Shown here: positions 35,789 through 45,020 of the stretch, piece by piece | Layout of the letters: every line of letters starts with the position of its first letter | How positions within the stretch are numbered: the stretch's first letter is position 1 | DNA from: an uncultured SAR116 cluster alpha proteobacterium | Lineage (GTDB): Bacteria; Pseudomonadota; Alphaproteobacteria; Puniceispirillales; GCA-002684695 | DNA: 45,162 nt | Assembly (NCBI GenBank): GCA_902539295.1 | Contig: CACBIM010000015.1 | Coordinates: 1 to 45,162 of the forward strand | Direction of reading: 5' to 3' | The notes under the pieces: model-generated | Told to the model about the DNA's origin: nothing | Database searches by the model: none | What the model saw: only the letters and a program-made list of their open reading frames with translations | Program-made: the position numbers and the translations under genes

Positions 35789-37447
35789 CTACATATTTGG
35801 GTAATTAGGCCCACTCGCACCTTCAGGTGTGACCCAGTTGATGTTTTGTGAGGGATCTTTAATATCGCAGGTTTTGCAGTGAACACAATTTTGAGAATTA
35901 ATTTGCAAGGATTCATTACCATTTTTCCCAATAATCTCATAGACACCTGCTGGACAGTATCTCTGTTCTGGAGCATCATAATCTTTTAAATTGATATCTA
36001 TGGGAGTTTTATGATTGCTTAAAACAAGATGAATAGGTTGGTTGTCTTCATGGTGGGTAGAAGCTAAAAAAACTGAATCTGTTCTGCTGAAAGACACTTC
36101 ATTATCAGGTTTTGGATACTCTATTTTTTTACATTCACTAGCTTTAATTAGTGACAGATGATCAGGTTTTTTATGTTTCAGGGTGTAGGGTATTAAAAAA
36201 CCTAAACCCAGATCATTCAACCACATATTTATCCCTGCATGAATATTACCAAATATTAACCCCCATTTCAAAGAAGGTTTTACATTTCTAACTTTCCATA
36301 GATCTTTCCATATAATACTTTTTTTCCAAGACAAATCGTAATCACTTAACAAAGGAGTAGTCTTTTCTTCATTTGTTGATAGCTGTTTAAAAGCTGCTTC
36401 AGCAGCAAGCATGCCTGACTTCATGGCATTATGTGTCCCTTTAATTCTAGGCACATTTACAAACCCTGCAGAACAACCGATTAAGCATCCACCAGGAAAA
36501 ACTAGTTTTGGAACAGATTGCAAACCGCCTTCATTAATTGCACGTGCGCCATATGAAATTCTTTTCCCATTTTTAAAGTAACTTTTTATTGAAGGGTGTA
36601 ATTTAAATCTTTGAAATTCTTCAAATGGAGACAAATATGGGTTTTCATAATCTAAATTTACAACAAAGCCCACTGAAATTTGATTATTATCCAAATGGTA
36701 CATCCATGATCCTCCAGCAGAGCCTTTTGAAAGTGGCCAACCTTGGGTGTGTAATACAAGACCTGGTTTATGGTTTTCTGGATCTATTTCCCATAATTCT
36801 TTAATGCCTATTGCATATTTTTGAGGACAACTTTCTTTATCAAGCTCAAATTTTTTAATAATTTTTTTTGAAAGGTTTCCTCTTACTCCTTCTGCAAAAA
36901 ATGTATACTTCCCCCTTAATTCCATTCCAGGCATAAATCTTTCTGTTGGCTTACCATCTTTACCTACGCCCATATCACCTGTTATAACCCCTTTCACAAC
37001 TCCTTCTTCGTCATAAAGAATATCTGATGCTGCAAATCCAGGATAAATTTCAACACCTAAGTTTTCAGCTTGCAACGCTAGCCATCTACATAAATTACCC
37101 AAGCTAATTGCATAGTTTCCATGATTGCTCATTAATGGAGGCAACAAAAAATTAGGAATTCGGAAAGATTTTTTTTCGGTTAAGATTAAAAACCTGTCTT
37201 CTTTAACAGGAACTGAAACTGGAGCATCAAGCTCTTTCCAGTTTGGAATTAGTTCATTAAGAGATGATGGGTCCAAAACATTTCCAGATAGTATGTGCGA
37301 TCCAATTTCAGCCCCTTTTTCTAATACACATACAGAAATATCTAAATTTTTTTCTTTGGCAATTTGTTTTAGTTTTATTGATGCACTTAGACCAGCAGGA
37401 CCACCTCCTACGATAACTACATCATAATCCATGTATTCTCGATCCAT
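35789..37447 (-). CDS. Electron transfer flavoprotein-ubiquinone oxidoreductase
   Basis: A 552-residue membrane-associated FAD and [4Fe-4S] enzyme passing electrons from ETF to ubiquinone. Seen: FAD motif YDVVIVGGGPAGLSASIKL (8-26), ILSGNVLDPSSL, the ubiquinone/membrane region, GCSAGFVNVPRIKGTHNAMK, and the C-terminal ferredoxin-like part with QRYCPAGVYEI and NCVHCKTCDIKDPSQNINW supplying four Cys. The ATG at 37447 has GAGG eight bases upstream and gives the family start; an ATG at 37510 would add 21 unlikely Asn-rich residues. ETF genes are not in the window. Confidence 0.96.
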   Translation of the reverse strand: MDREYMDYDVVIVGGGPAGLSASIKLKQIAKEKNLDISVCVLEKGAEIGSHILSGNVLDPSSLNELIPNWKELDAPVSVPVKEDRFLILTEKKSFRIPNFLLPPLMSNHGNYAISLGNLCRWLALQAENLGVEIYPGFAASDILYDEEGVVKGVITGDMGVGKDGKPTERFMPGMELRGKYTFFAEGVRGNLSKKIIKKFELDKESCPQKYAIGIKELWEIDPENHKPGLVLHTQGWPLSKGSAGGSWMYHLDNNQISVGFVVNLDYENPYLSPFEEFQRFKLHPSIKSYFKNGKRISYGARAINEGGLQSVPKLVFPGGCLIGCSAGFVNVPRIKGTHNAMKSGMLAAEAAFKQLSTNEEKTTPLLSDYDLSWKKSIIWKDLWKVRNVKPSLKWGLIFGNIHAGINMWLNDLGLGFLIPYTLKHKKPDHLSLIKASECKKIEYPKPDNEVSFSRTDSVFLASTHHEDNQPIHLVLSNHKTPIDINLKDYDAPEQRYCPAGVYEIIGKNGNESLQINSQNCVHCKTCDIKDPSQNINWVTPEGASGPNYPNM

Positions 37448-37550
37448 TATAACCTCAAGTTGGTAGAAATTATTATAATTATTATTTAATTTATTTTTGT
37501 AAATATGCAATTATAAAGCATTAATCAAACATAAATTATGTAGCTTTTAT

Positions 37551-38354
37551 ATGAAAGACAACCAAAAAGAGCTAAGGGAATTAACTCATTTGTTAAAGTG
37601 GCAAATTGATATGGGTGCTGAGGCAATGATGGAAGAGAAAAACAATAAATTCTTTTCAAAAAAAGAGATAAATTATAAAATAAAAGATTTAGATGAAAAG
37701 TATTTAGGCACTATTGAAAAAATTAAATTGGATAATGAGCATTACAAACAAAATATAAAAAAAGATTACCTAGAGGTTATCAAAAATTGCACAAATTTAA
37801 ATATGCTTAAAGAAGCAATGCAAAATTTTGAGGAATGTGACTTAAAAAAAACTGCTACACAATTAGTTTTTGCAGATGGCAATCCCTCATCCAAAATTAT
37901 GCTTATTGGTGAAGCTCCTGGATCTGAAGAGGATCGTCAAGGAAGACCCTTTTGTGGGGCGAGTGGCCAACTTTTAGATAAAATGTTATCTTCAATCAAT
38001 TTAGATAGAAATAAAGTTTATATCACAAATGTAATTCCTTGGAGACCTCCAGGAAACAGAACGCCGACAGAAAATGAAATTCATTTGATGAAACCATTTC
38101 TAATAAGGCATATTGAAATTGTCTCACCCAAGATATTAGTTACTATAGGTGGTTCATCATCAAAGGCTATTTTAAACATTGATGGTGGAATTTTGAGACA
38201 TAGAGGCTTATGGAAAGAACTCGAACTAAGTAATGGAAAAAAAGTTCCAACTATAGCTACATTGCATCCTGCATATTTAATGAGGGCACCAAATCAAAAA
38301 AAACTTGCCTGGGAAGATCTCAAATCATTAAGATCAAAAATTCAGAATTTATAA
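37551..38354 (+). CDS. Uracil-DNA glycosylase, family 4-type
   Basis: A 267-residue DNA repair enzyme that removes uracil from DNA. Seen: the ATQLVFADGNPSSKIMLIGE lead-in, active-site motif GEAPGSEEDRQGRPFCGASG, YITNVIPWRPPGNRTPT, LVTIGGSSSKAIL and the second motif TLHPAYLMRAPNQK. The N-terminal 90 residues are a helical extension typical of alphaproteobacterial members. Cys residues in FEECDL and elsewhere could hold the [4Fe-4S] cluster, though the CxxC pair of classical family 4 is not obvious. It is divergent from the ETF-QO gene. Confidence 0.9.
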   Translation: MKDNQKELRELTHLLKWQIDMGAEAMMEEKNNKFFSKKEINYKIKDLDEKYLGTIEKIKLDNEHYKQNIKKDYLEVIKNCTNLNMLKEAMQNFEECDLKKTATQLVFADGNPSSKIMLIGEAPGSEEDRQGRPFCGASGQLLDKMLSSINLDRNKVYITNVIPWRPPGNRTPTENEIHLMKPFLIRHIEIVSPKILVTIGGSSSKAILNIDGGILRHRGLWKELELSNGKKVPTIATLHPAYLMRAPNQKKLAWEDLKSLRSKIQNL

Positions 38355-38361
38355 TAATACT

Positions 38362-40068
38362 ATGAAATTCAAAGGCATCTTTTATTTTTTCATTTTTGTT
38401 TCCTATTCAGTTAATGCTATTGGCAATGATCTTATAGTTCCAAAACCATTAAGTAAAAATGATGAAAATTTATACAGAAGAGTATTTGAACTTCAAACTG
38501 AAGGAAAATTTAAAGAAGCAGAGAAACTAATTCAAAATATTGAAAATAATATCTTAATTGGCAGGGTAAAGGCACAAAAATTCCTTCATCCCACAGGCTA
38601 TATTTCAAAATTTTCTGAATTAAAAGATTGGCTTGAAAAATATGATGATCACCCTTCAGCATCAAGAATTTATTGGTTATCAAAAAGAAAAAAACCTAAA
38701 AATTTAAAATCAGCAAAAAAACCTTCTGGTGGTTACCTTAGTGGTTTTGGGAATGCAGATTTTGTAAGTTTAAGGCCAAGAATTCCTTATTCATATTCAG
38801 GAAGGAGCGCTCCATCTTTAACTAGAAAAGTTGCATTTACAATAAGAAAATATATCAGAAGATCTTGGCCAACAGGCGCACTTGAGTTTTTGAACAAAAA
38901 AAGTTCGCGACGAGTTTTAACTGATGGTGAAGAAAGTCAATTACATTGGGAGATAGCCAATGCTTATTTTATATTTAATAAAGATTATGAAGCTATAACT
39001 GAGGCTTCAAAATCACTTGTTATTTCAAATGGAAAAAATGATAGTGCCTGGCTTACTGCAGGACTGGCAAACTGGCGAAGAGGAGATTTTAAAAGGGCGA
39101 GATTATTTTTTACAAATTTGGCTAACCTTGAAAATTCCAAACAATCAGTCCGTGCAGCAGGTGCTTATTGGGCATCAAGGGTTGAGTTTCTGTTTGGCAA
39201 CCCCTCAAAAGCAATTGAGTTCTTGAGAATATCTTCAAATTTTTCTGATACTTTTTATGGGAAGCTCTCAATAAAATCTTTAGGTTATAATCACGAAATT
39301 AATTTTGATTTACCTAATATTTCAGAAAACTTTATTTATTGGCTTTCTTCTCAAAAGGGTGGTTTAAGAGCTTTAGCACTTTTACAAGTTGAAGAATATT
39401 GGCATGCAGACCGAGAATTAAGAAAATTATATCCTATAACGCCTGAAAAATTTCATTTAGAGCTCATGTCATTTTCTAGCAGCTATGGTATGCCTTCAAT
39501 ATCGTATCGCCTGGCTGATATTCAAAGAGTTGAAACTGGTAAAAAATGGTATGGTGCATTATACCCTGATTTAATATTTAAAAGTGATAAAAATATTATA
39601 GATAAAGCACTCGTAATGTCTATAATAAGACAGGAATCAAGGTTTGATCAAAGAGGAAAATCTCCTGCAAGTGCACAGGGTTTAATGCAAATATTACCCT
39701 CAACGGCAGCGTTCATAATGAAAGACAGGGGTTACAGAGGAAAATTAAGACATGATTTATTGATACCAGAAAATAATATTGCAATTGGCGAAAAATATAT
39801 TCAACACTTATTCAAAGAACCTATTATTGATAATGATATTATAAAGTTATTAGCTGCTTATAATGGTGGACCTGGAAACTTGAACAAATGGCTTAAAAAT
39901 GTAAACTTTAAAAAAGATCCACTGTTGCTAATAGAAACAATACCGTCAAGAGAAACCCGTAATTATATCAAAGAAGTTTTAAAAAATTATTATGTTTACA
40001 ATAATAAATTTTTATATAATGAAAATAGATTTGAAGAACTAGCCTCTGGAAAATGGATAATTGAATAA
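38362..40068 (+). CDS. Soluble lytic murein transglycosylase (Slt-like)
   Basis: A 568-residue periplasmic enzyme that cleaves peptidoglycan glycan strands with 1,6-anhydro formation. It has a signal peptide (about 1-19, ending SVNA), a long helical superhelix with TPR-like repeats (to about 400) and a C-terminal Slt domain. That domain shows MSIIRQESRFDQ with catalytic Glu425, SPASAQGLMQILPSTA, NIAIGEKYIQHL and LLAAYNGGPGNLNKW. RETRNYIKEVLKNYYVY closes it. It starts 7 bp after the UDG gene and overlaps moaB slightly if moaB uses its first ATG. Confidence 0.94.
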   Translation: MKFKGIFYFFIFVSYSVNAIGNDLIVPKPLSKNDENLYRRVFELQTEGKFKEAEKLIQNIENNILIGRVKAQKFLHPTGYISKFSELKDWLEKYDDHPSASRIYWLSKRKKPKNLKSAKKPSGGYLSGFGNADFVSLRPRIPYSYSGRSAPSLTRKVAFTIRKYIRRSWPTGALEFLNKKSSRRVLTDGEESQLHWEIANAYFIFNKDYEAITEASKSLVISNGKNDSAWLTAGLANWRRGDFKRARLFFTNLANLENSKQSVRAAGAYWASRVEFLFGNPSKAIEFLRISSNFSDTFYGKLSIKSLGYNHEINFDLPNISENFIYWLSSQKGGLRALALLQVEEYWHADRELRKLYPITPEKFHLELMSFSSSYGMPSISYRLADIQRVETGKKWYGALYPDLIFKSDKNIIDKALVMSIIRQESRFDQRGKSPASAQGLMQILPSTAAFIMKDRGYRGKLRHDLLIPENNIAIGEKYIQHLFKEPIIDNDIIKLLAAYNGGPGNLNKWLKNVNFKKDPLLLIETIPSRETRNYIKEVLKNYYVYNNKFLYNENRFEELASGKWIIE

Positions 40069-40078
40069 GAGAGAAAAA

Positions 40079-40618
40079 ATGGAACGTAAATTTCTTCCTG
40101 TATCAATAGCTTTACTTACAGTTTCAGACACAAGAGTTTTTGAAAATGATAAGTCGGGAAATTTATTAGAAAAAAAAATTTATGATTGTGGCCATGTTCT
40201 TTTTGATAGAAAAATAGTTAAGGACGAAATTTTTGATATCCAAAAAATTTCAAAGACATGGATTAACAATTCTGACGTTGAAGTAATAATTTCAACAGGT
40301 GGAACAGGGTTAACAGGAAGAGATGTTTCTCCTGAAGCTTTTAGATCAATATTTGATAAGGAAATAGAGGGATTTGGAGAACTCTTTCGATTTCTTTCAT
40401 TCAAAAAAATCGGTACCTCAACAATACAATCTAGAGCTCTTGCAGGTGTTGCTAATGGCACATATATTTTTGTTTTACCGGGAAGCCCTTCTGCGTGTAA
40501 AGATGCCTGGGATGAAATTTTATTACATCAGCTTGATTACAGGCATAAGCCGTGTAATTTTGTTGAGATTATGCCCAGGCTTTTAGAGAAAGGTGCTGGT
40601 AGATCTGGTAAAAGTTAA
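40079..40618 (+). CDS. moaB: Molybdenum cofactor biosynthesis protein MoaB (MoaB/Mog family)
   Basis: A 179-residue protein that adenylylates molybdopterin. Seen: SIALLTVSDTR at the N-terminus, KSGNLLEKKI, VEVIISTGGTGLTGRDVSPEAF and FVLPGSPSACKDAWDEIL, all typical. The ATG at 40079 follows AAGAGAG at good spacing and gives the family start; an ATG at 40061 would overlap slt by 8 bp. No other molybdenum cofactor gene is in the window, so the pathway must be completed elsewhere. Confidence 0.92.
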   Translation: MERKFLPVSIALLTVSDTRVFENDKSGNLLEKKIYDCGHVLFDRKIVKDEIFDIQKISKTWINNSDVEVIISTGGTGLTGRDVSPEAFRSIFDKEIEGFGELFRFLSFKKIGTSTIQSRALAGVANGTYIFVLPGSPSACKDAWDEILLHQLDYRHKPCNFVEIMPRLLEKGAGRSGKS

Positions 40619-40622
40619 ATTT

Positions 40623-41240
40623 ATGGACTTTAATTTTGATTTTCAATTTGGTAAACAAGTGATTGGTGTCGATGAGGTCGGAAGAGGTTCATGGGCTGGT
40701 CCAGTAATGGCATGTGCTGCATTGCTTGATTACCAAACACCAATTGACAAAAGATTAGATGACTCAAAAAAGCTTAGCCATAAAATTCGGAAAGAAATTT
40801 TACACAATTTAACTAATAACAATATTTTTGGAATTGGTGAAGTTTCAAATATTGAAATTGATAAACTCGGAATTTCTGCGGCAACATTTAGGGCGATGGA
40901 AATTGCACTATCTAACTTAATAGACAATATTAAAGATAACAAAGATACTATAATACTTATTGATGGAACAGTTATGCCCAAATTTAATAAGAAGTTTGTT
41001 TCTGAGATAAGGTTAGTTAAAAAAGGAGATTCTTTATCTCCAAGTATTGCAGCAGCATCAATTTACGCTAAATGTGCAAGAGATGAGTTAATGATTAAAT
41101 TAGATAAAAAATTTACTGGCTTTGGATTTTCAAAAAATATGGGATACGGGACAAAACACCATAGAGAAAAAATACTTTTGTCTGGTCCGACACACATTCA
41201 TAGAATGACTTTCAGTCCAATGAAAAATTATAAAAATTAG
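40623..41240 (+). CDS. rnhB: Ribonuclease HII
   Basis: A 205-residue endonuclease that cuts RNA in RNA-DNA hybrids and at single ribonucleotides in DNA. Seen: VIGVDEVGRGSWAGPVMACA with the DEVGRG signature, LDDSKKLSHKIR, IDGTVMPKF and KGDSLSPSIAAASIYAKCARD, then GYGTKHHREKI. The ATG at 40623 follows moaB by 4 bp; an ATG at 40593 would overlap moaB by 26 bp and add ten residues, so it is less likely. rnhB next to ccrM is a common alphaproteobacterial pair. Confidence 0.95.
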   Translation: MDFNFDFQFGKQVIGVDEVGRGSWAGPVMACAALLDYQTPIDKRLDDSKKLSHKIRKEILHNLTNNNIFGIGEVSNIEIDKLGISAATFRAMEIALSNLIDNIKDNKDTIILIDGTVMPKFNKKFVSEIRLVKKGDSLSPSIAAASIYAKCARDELMIKLDKKFTGFGFSKNMGYGTKHHREKILLSGPTHIHRMTFSPMKNYKN

Positions 41241-41341
41241 AAGCAGATACTATATTTAGAAGAATTATTTTTATTCTAACTATATGTTGTAGGACTTAAA
41301 ATTTATAGTTTAAGTCATTGACTTTATGTGTTTTTTTTATT

Positions 41342-41361
41342 TTATAAACAACTTATCAACA
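41342..41361 (+). promoter_or_regulatory. Tandem DnaA-box-like 9-mers upstream of ccrM
   Basis: TTATAAACA (41342-41350) and TTATCAACA (41353-41361) are two TTATNAACA 9-mers with starts 11 bp apart, about one helical turn, ending 20 bp before the ccrM start. Each differs by one base from the DnaA consensus, and a TTATNAACA also occurs in the predicted origin. Chance is possible in AT-rich DNA. Confidence 0.35.
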
Positions 41362-41381
41362 ATTTTTAAATAGCTTTTTTA

Positions 41382-42458
41382 ATGGAAGTTAATAAAATAA
41401 TACATGGTGACTGTTTGAAAGTTTTGAAAACTTTTCAGGATGAAAGTATTGACTTGGTTTTCGCTGATCCACCGTATAATTTGCAGCTGAATAAAGAGCT
41501 TTACAGGCCAAATAGTTCAAGAGTTTCTGCAGTAAATGATGACTGGGATAAATTTACATCTTTTGAAAAATATGATGAATTTACAGAGAAATGGTTGTTT
41601 CATTGTAAAAGAGTGCTTAAGCCAAATGGGTCATTATGGGTTATAGGAAGTTATCATAATATTTTTCGAGTTGGAAAAATAATACAGGATTTAGGATTTT
41701 GGATCCTTAATGATGTAATTTGGAGAAAAACAAATCCTATGCCAAATTTTAAAGGTACTAGATTCACGAATGCTCACGAAACTCTTATATGGGCATCCAA
41801 AAACCAAAAATCTAAATTTACATTTAACTATGATTCTATGAAAAGTCTTAATGAGGACATTCAGATGAGATCAGACTGGTGTATTCCCATTTGCTCAGGT
41901 AATGAGAGGCTTAAAGATAATGGAATGAAGCTTCATTCAACCCAAAAACCTGAAAGTTTATTGGCTAGAATAATACTATCAAGTACAAATCAAGGTGACC
42001 TTATACTTGATCCATTTTTGGGTTCTGGGACTACTGCTTGTGTAGCAAAAAAATACAATAGAAGTTGGATTGGAATTGAAAGAGAAGAAAAATATATTCA
42101 ACATGCTCGAAATCGAATCGATAGAATATTGCCATTATCAAGTGAAATACTTGAAACAGTTAAATCCAAGAAAAATGAACCAAGAGTTCCCTTTGGTAAT
42201 CTGTTAGAAAGAGGGTTGCTCAGTCCAGGAGAATTACTATTTGATGGTCGACAACGATGGTTTGCTAAGGTAAGAGCTGATGGTAGTTTAATTTCAAATA
42301 ATTCAAAAGGGTCAATTCACAGTGTAGGTGCAGAAGTTCAGGGTTTAACTTCCTGTAATGGTTGGACTTTTTGGCATACAAAATATAATGGTAACATTGT
42401 TTCAATTGACACTCTTAGAAATGTGGTTAGAAATCAAAATTTAGAACTAGCAATCTAA
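41382..42458 (+). CDS. ccrM: Cell-cycle DNA adenine methyltransferase CcrM (GANTC)
   Basis: A 358-residue N6-adenine methyltransferase of the beta class. Motif [12 protein letters not shown] (Asp29-Tyr32) comes first and the SAM motif DPFLGSGTT (210-218) later, with the HSTQKPE block between. The C-terminal 90-residue domain with [20 protein letters not shown] (split at the turn) and [11 protein letters not shown] is the CcrM extension absent from plain HinfI-type enzymes and needed for GANTC binding. In alphaproteobacteria CcrM remethylates the chromosome late in replication. The 141-bp upstream gap holds its promoter. No restriction gene is adjacent. Confidence 0.96.
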   Translation: MEVNKIIHGDCLKVLKTFQDESIDLVFADPPYNLQLNKELYRPNSSRVSAVNDDWDKFTSFEKYDEFTEKWLFHCKRVLKPNGSLWVIGSYHNIFRVGKIIQDLGFWILNDVIWRKTNPMPNFKGTRFTNAHETLIWASKNQKSKFTFNYDSMKSLNEDIQMRSDWCIPICSGNERLKDNGMKLHSTQKPESLLARIILSSTNQGDLILDPFLGSGTTACVAKKYNRSWIGIEREEKYIQHARNRIDRILPLSSEILETVKSKKNEPRVPFGNLLERGLLSPGELLFDGRQRWFAKVRADGSLISNNSKGSIHSVGAEVQGLTSCNGWTFWHTKYNGNIVSIDTLRNVVRNQNLELAI

Positions 42459-42467
42459 AGCGCAAAA

Positions 42468-42485
42468 TGTTGCATTTTAGCAACA
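42468..42485. repeat. Inverted repeat TGTTGC-N6-GCAACA upstream of the YjbE-like gene
   Basis: TGTTGCATTTTAGCAACA has perfect 6-bp arms identical to those in the porin-yggS gap (28366-28383). It lies 10 bp after the ccrM stop and about 120 bp before the YjbE-like start. It has no following T-run, so an operator is likelier than a terminator. Confidence 0.5.
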
Positions 42486-42520
42486 GTGTGATTATTGAGA
42501 TTTAATTCAAGGTAAGTTAT

Positions 42521-42549
42521 TTGTAAAATATTATTGACACATATATAAA
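42521..42549 (+). promoter_or_regulatory. Tentative promoter of the YjbE-like gene
   Basis: TTGTAA (42521-42526), 17 bp, then TATAAA (42544-42549) gives a plausible sigma70-type pair. A perfect TTGACA at 42534-42539 is also present, but without a good -10 at usual spacing. The region to the ATG at 42604 has no gene. Confidence 0.35.
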
Positions 42550-42603
42550 ATTATATGAAAAATAGACAACAATTTTAATTTAATACTCCCCGGGGTTAAT
42601 AAT

Positions 42604-42891
42604 ATGAAAAAAATTTTATCAATTATATGTGCAATTATGTTGTTTAGTGCACAAGCAGCGTTTGCACAGTCAAGTGGAGCAGCTTCAAGCGGAAGTGCGG
42701 CTGGTGGAACAGCTGGTGCTAGCGCAGGTGCGGCAGCTGGAAGTACTGCAGCAGCAGCAGCAGGAGGACTTGCTGGCTTAGGAGTTGCAGGTATAGCAGT
42801 CGCAGTCGCAGCAGTAGCTGTTGTAGCAGTAGCTGTAGCAGATGATAACAAAGCTGCTTCTTCTTCAACAACAACGTCTTCATCAACTTAA
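42604..42891 (+). CDS. Small exported Ala/Gly/Ser-rich protein (YjbE-like)
   Basis: A 95-residue protein with signal peptide MKKILSIICAIMLFSAQAAFA and predicted cleavage after AFA. The mature part is nearly all Ala, Gly, Ser, Thr and Val: a Ser/Gly/Ala stretch, a hydrophobic GLAGLGVAGIAVAVAAVAVV segment, then DDNK and a Ser/Thr tail. E. coli YjbE, first gene of the yjbEFGH exopolysaccharide operon, has the same layout of signal peptide, small-residue body and Thr/Ser tail. Position before a yjbH homologue supports the match. GGGG eight bases before the ATG is the likely ribosome site. Its function is unknown. Confidence 0.65.
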   Translation: MKKILSIICAIMLFSAQAAFAQSSGAASSGSAAGGTAGASAGAAAGSTAAAAAGGLAGLGVAGIAVAVAAVAVVAVAVADDNKAASSSTTTSSST

Positions 42892-42904
42892 TTAAGTTGA
42901 AGAC
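42876..42904 (+). terminator. Hairpin at the stop codon of the YjbE-like gene
   Basis: GTCTT-CAT-CAACTT-AATT-AAGTTG-AAGAC forms an 11-bp stem with a 3-nt bulge; the inner 18 bp (42883-42900) is a perfect palindrome. It includes the stop codon and is followed by CCTAAATTTTT. It could stabilise the short mRNA or act as a weak terminator. Confidence 0.45.
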
Positions 42905-42918
42905 CTAAATTTTTACAA

Positions 42919-45020
42919 ATGTCCAGGGAAATAAATTTTAAATATTTTCCCTGGATTTTTTTTTTATAATTTTCATAACATTTGCTTCTTTTTCAAAAGA
43001 ATTAAAGACATCAATTAATACTTATGGTGTACCAGGCATAATTGATATGCCAACAGCTGGTTCATTTAATGATGGTGAATTAGGTTTCACCTACTCAAAA
43101 CATGGTCCCAATTTAAGAAACACATTTACATTTCAAGCTTTACCAAGAGTCACAGGTGCTTTTAGGTATTCGGGTGTTGGTGATAGAAATCAAATGTTCA
43201 TAGATAGCGGCTACACTAATTGGGATAGAAGCTTTGATTTAAGAATTGATTTACTAAAAGAGAATAATTATCTACCAGATCTTACAATTGGACTACAAGA
43301 CTTTATAGGAACTGGAATGTACTCTGGTGAATATTTAGTCGCTTCTAAAACTTTTTTGAACAAACTAAGACTAACAGCTGGGGTAGGTTGGGGAAGATTG
43401 TCTTCTAATTCTGATAGGGTGATTTCTAGTACTGGAGATAGAAATTCATCAACCTCAGATTTAGGCGGAACACTTAATTATAATAGGTTCTTCAAAGGAA
43501 GTGTAGCTTCCTTCGGTGGCTTTGAATATCAAACACCAATTAATTCTTTAAGACTAAAAGCAGAGGTCTCTTCAGATGATTACTCATTTGATAATTATCT
43601 AAGTACCTATAGTGTAGATAATAACTATAATTATGGCATAGAATATGACTTAAATGATTCATTAAACTTATCAGCATATTATTTAAATGAAAGTGAACTG
43701 GGCTTAAGGTTTAAAATTTCTACAAATCCAGCAAATTCACCTGGTAACTTTATGGAACCAGTTCCTCAACCCTTCTATTCATATCCAATCCCTGAAAAAG
43801 ACCTTAGTAAAAATTATATTGAAGAATTAAAAGAAACTTTAAATAAGGAAAAAATACTTCTAATTTCATCTTCTCAGGTTGGGAATAATCAAATAGTTGT
43901 AATTGAACAAAAACACTACTCAACAAATTCACAAGCTATTGGAAGGACACTAAGAATAATGAGTAGATTTGTACCACTTAAATATAATAAATTTACTGTG
44001 GTAGTTGCTGAACTTGGAATCCCGATTGTTGAAGTAAAGATTGATAGAAACGAAATTGCCTCTATCGTTGATGCTCCCAATTCTGAATTACTTGCTTTTA
44101 AGGCAGCAGAAATAAACTCAGCAAAAAGTGTGTATAAAAACTCAAATCCAAATTACAGCAATAAATTAAATTATGATTGGTCAATTTTACCTTATTATAG
44201 ACTCCATCTTTTTGATCCAGATAATCCCATTTATTATGATTTTGGACCAAGACTTAGAGCAAGAATTTTACCCAAACCTGGTTTAATGATATCTGCATCT
44301 ATGGAAAAATCAGTTGTAAGTTCATTCGATAGCATTTGGAGAGGTGTTAAAGGAAGTTTGCCACATGTAAGAACAAATATGAAGGAATATTTAAATGTTC
44401 TTGATGAAAGAATTGAGTATTTAACAATGAGTTCTTATTTTAAGCTTCAAGACGAGGTATACGGAAGAATTACCGCAGGATATCTTGAGCCAATGTATGC
44501 TGGAATATCATCAGAAATCCTTTTCTCACCAATTAATAAAAATTATGCTTTTGGAGCTGAAATTAATACAGTAAAGGCTAGAGAATTTAGGCAGCAATTT
44601 GGTTTTAGAGAAATTAATGGGTTGTCAAAAGTTAATGGTCATTTATCAGGTTATTTTGATACTGGATTCTATTATTATAAATCTCAATTTGATGTGGGTA
44701 AATATTTAGCTGGTGACGTAGGAGCAACTCTGAAGCTTTCTAGAAATTTTCCCAATGGGTGGAAAGTAGGTGGGTTTTTTACCTTAACAGATGCTAGTTT
44801 CAATGAATTTGGCGAAGGGAGCTTTGATAAAGGAATATTTATGACTATACCTTTTAATTCCATTTTACCTTATCAAACAACTGGATCAGTAAGTGAAACT
44901 ATAAAACCAATCCAAGGTGATGGAGGTGCAAGGCTTACCGTTAATGACAGACTTTATGAAATAGTAAATGATAAATCTAAAAATTCTTTGAAAACTAATT
45001 GGGCTAGAATATGGCGATAA
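42919..45020 (+). CDS. YjbH-family exopolysaccharide outer-membrane protein (5' end frame-disrupted)
   Basis: A long secreted beta-rich protein of the YjbH (GfcD) family, about 700 residues if complete. Seen: INTYGVPGIIDMPTAGSFND, LGFTYSKHGPN, IGLQDFIGTGMYSGEYLVASK, FGGFEYQ and a C-terminal barrel-like half with FPNGWKVGGFFTLTDASF. The main frame is open from 42942, but its first ATG (43047) lies inside the conserved N-terminus, so coding begins earlier. An ATG at 42919 starts MSREINFKYFPWIFF; one added T in the ten-T run would join it to FIIFITFASFSKE and make a perfect signal peptide. As given, that ATG stops at 42969. YjbH proteins are linked to exopolysaccharide production. The YjbF-like gene overlaps its end by 10 bp. 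Confidence 0.75.
42923..42965 (+). terminator. Intrinsic terminator with T10 tract overlapping the yjbH start region
   Basis: CCAGGGAAA (42923-42931) pairs perfectly with TTTCCCTGG (42946-42954); ATTTTTTTTTT follows. This is a strong Rho-independent terminator after the YjbE-like gene, yet it lies inside the 5' coding region of yjbH, so downstream expression must read through it. Confidence 0.8.

Noticed and set aside
42588-42595. CCCCGGGG palindrome before the YjbE-like ATG
   Set aside because: It is striking in AT-rich DNA, but there is no loop for a hairpin and the GGGG half is explained as the Shine-Dalgarno sequence.
42531-42851. Antisense Ala/Pro-rich open frame opposite the YjbE-like gene
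   Set aside because: It is a mirror of the Ala/Gly-rich codons of the plus-strand gene, which has a signal peptide, ribosome site and operon context.
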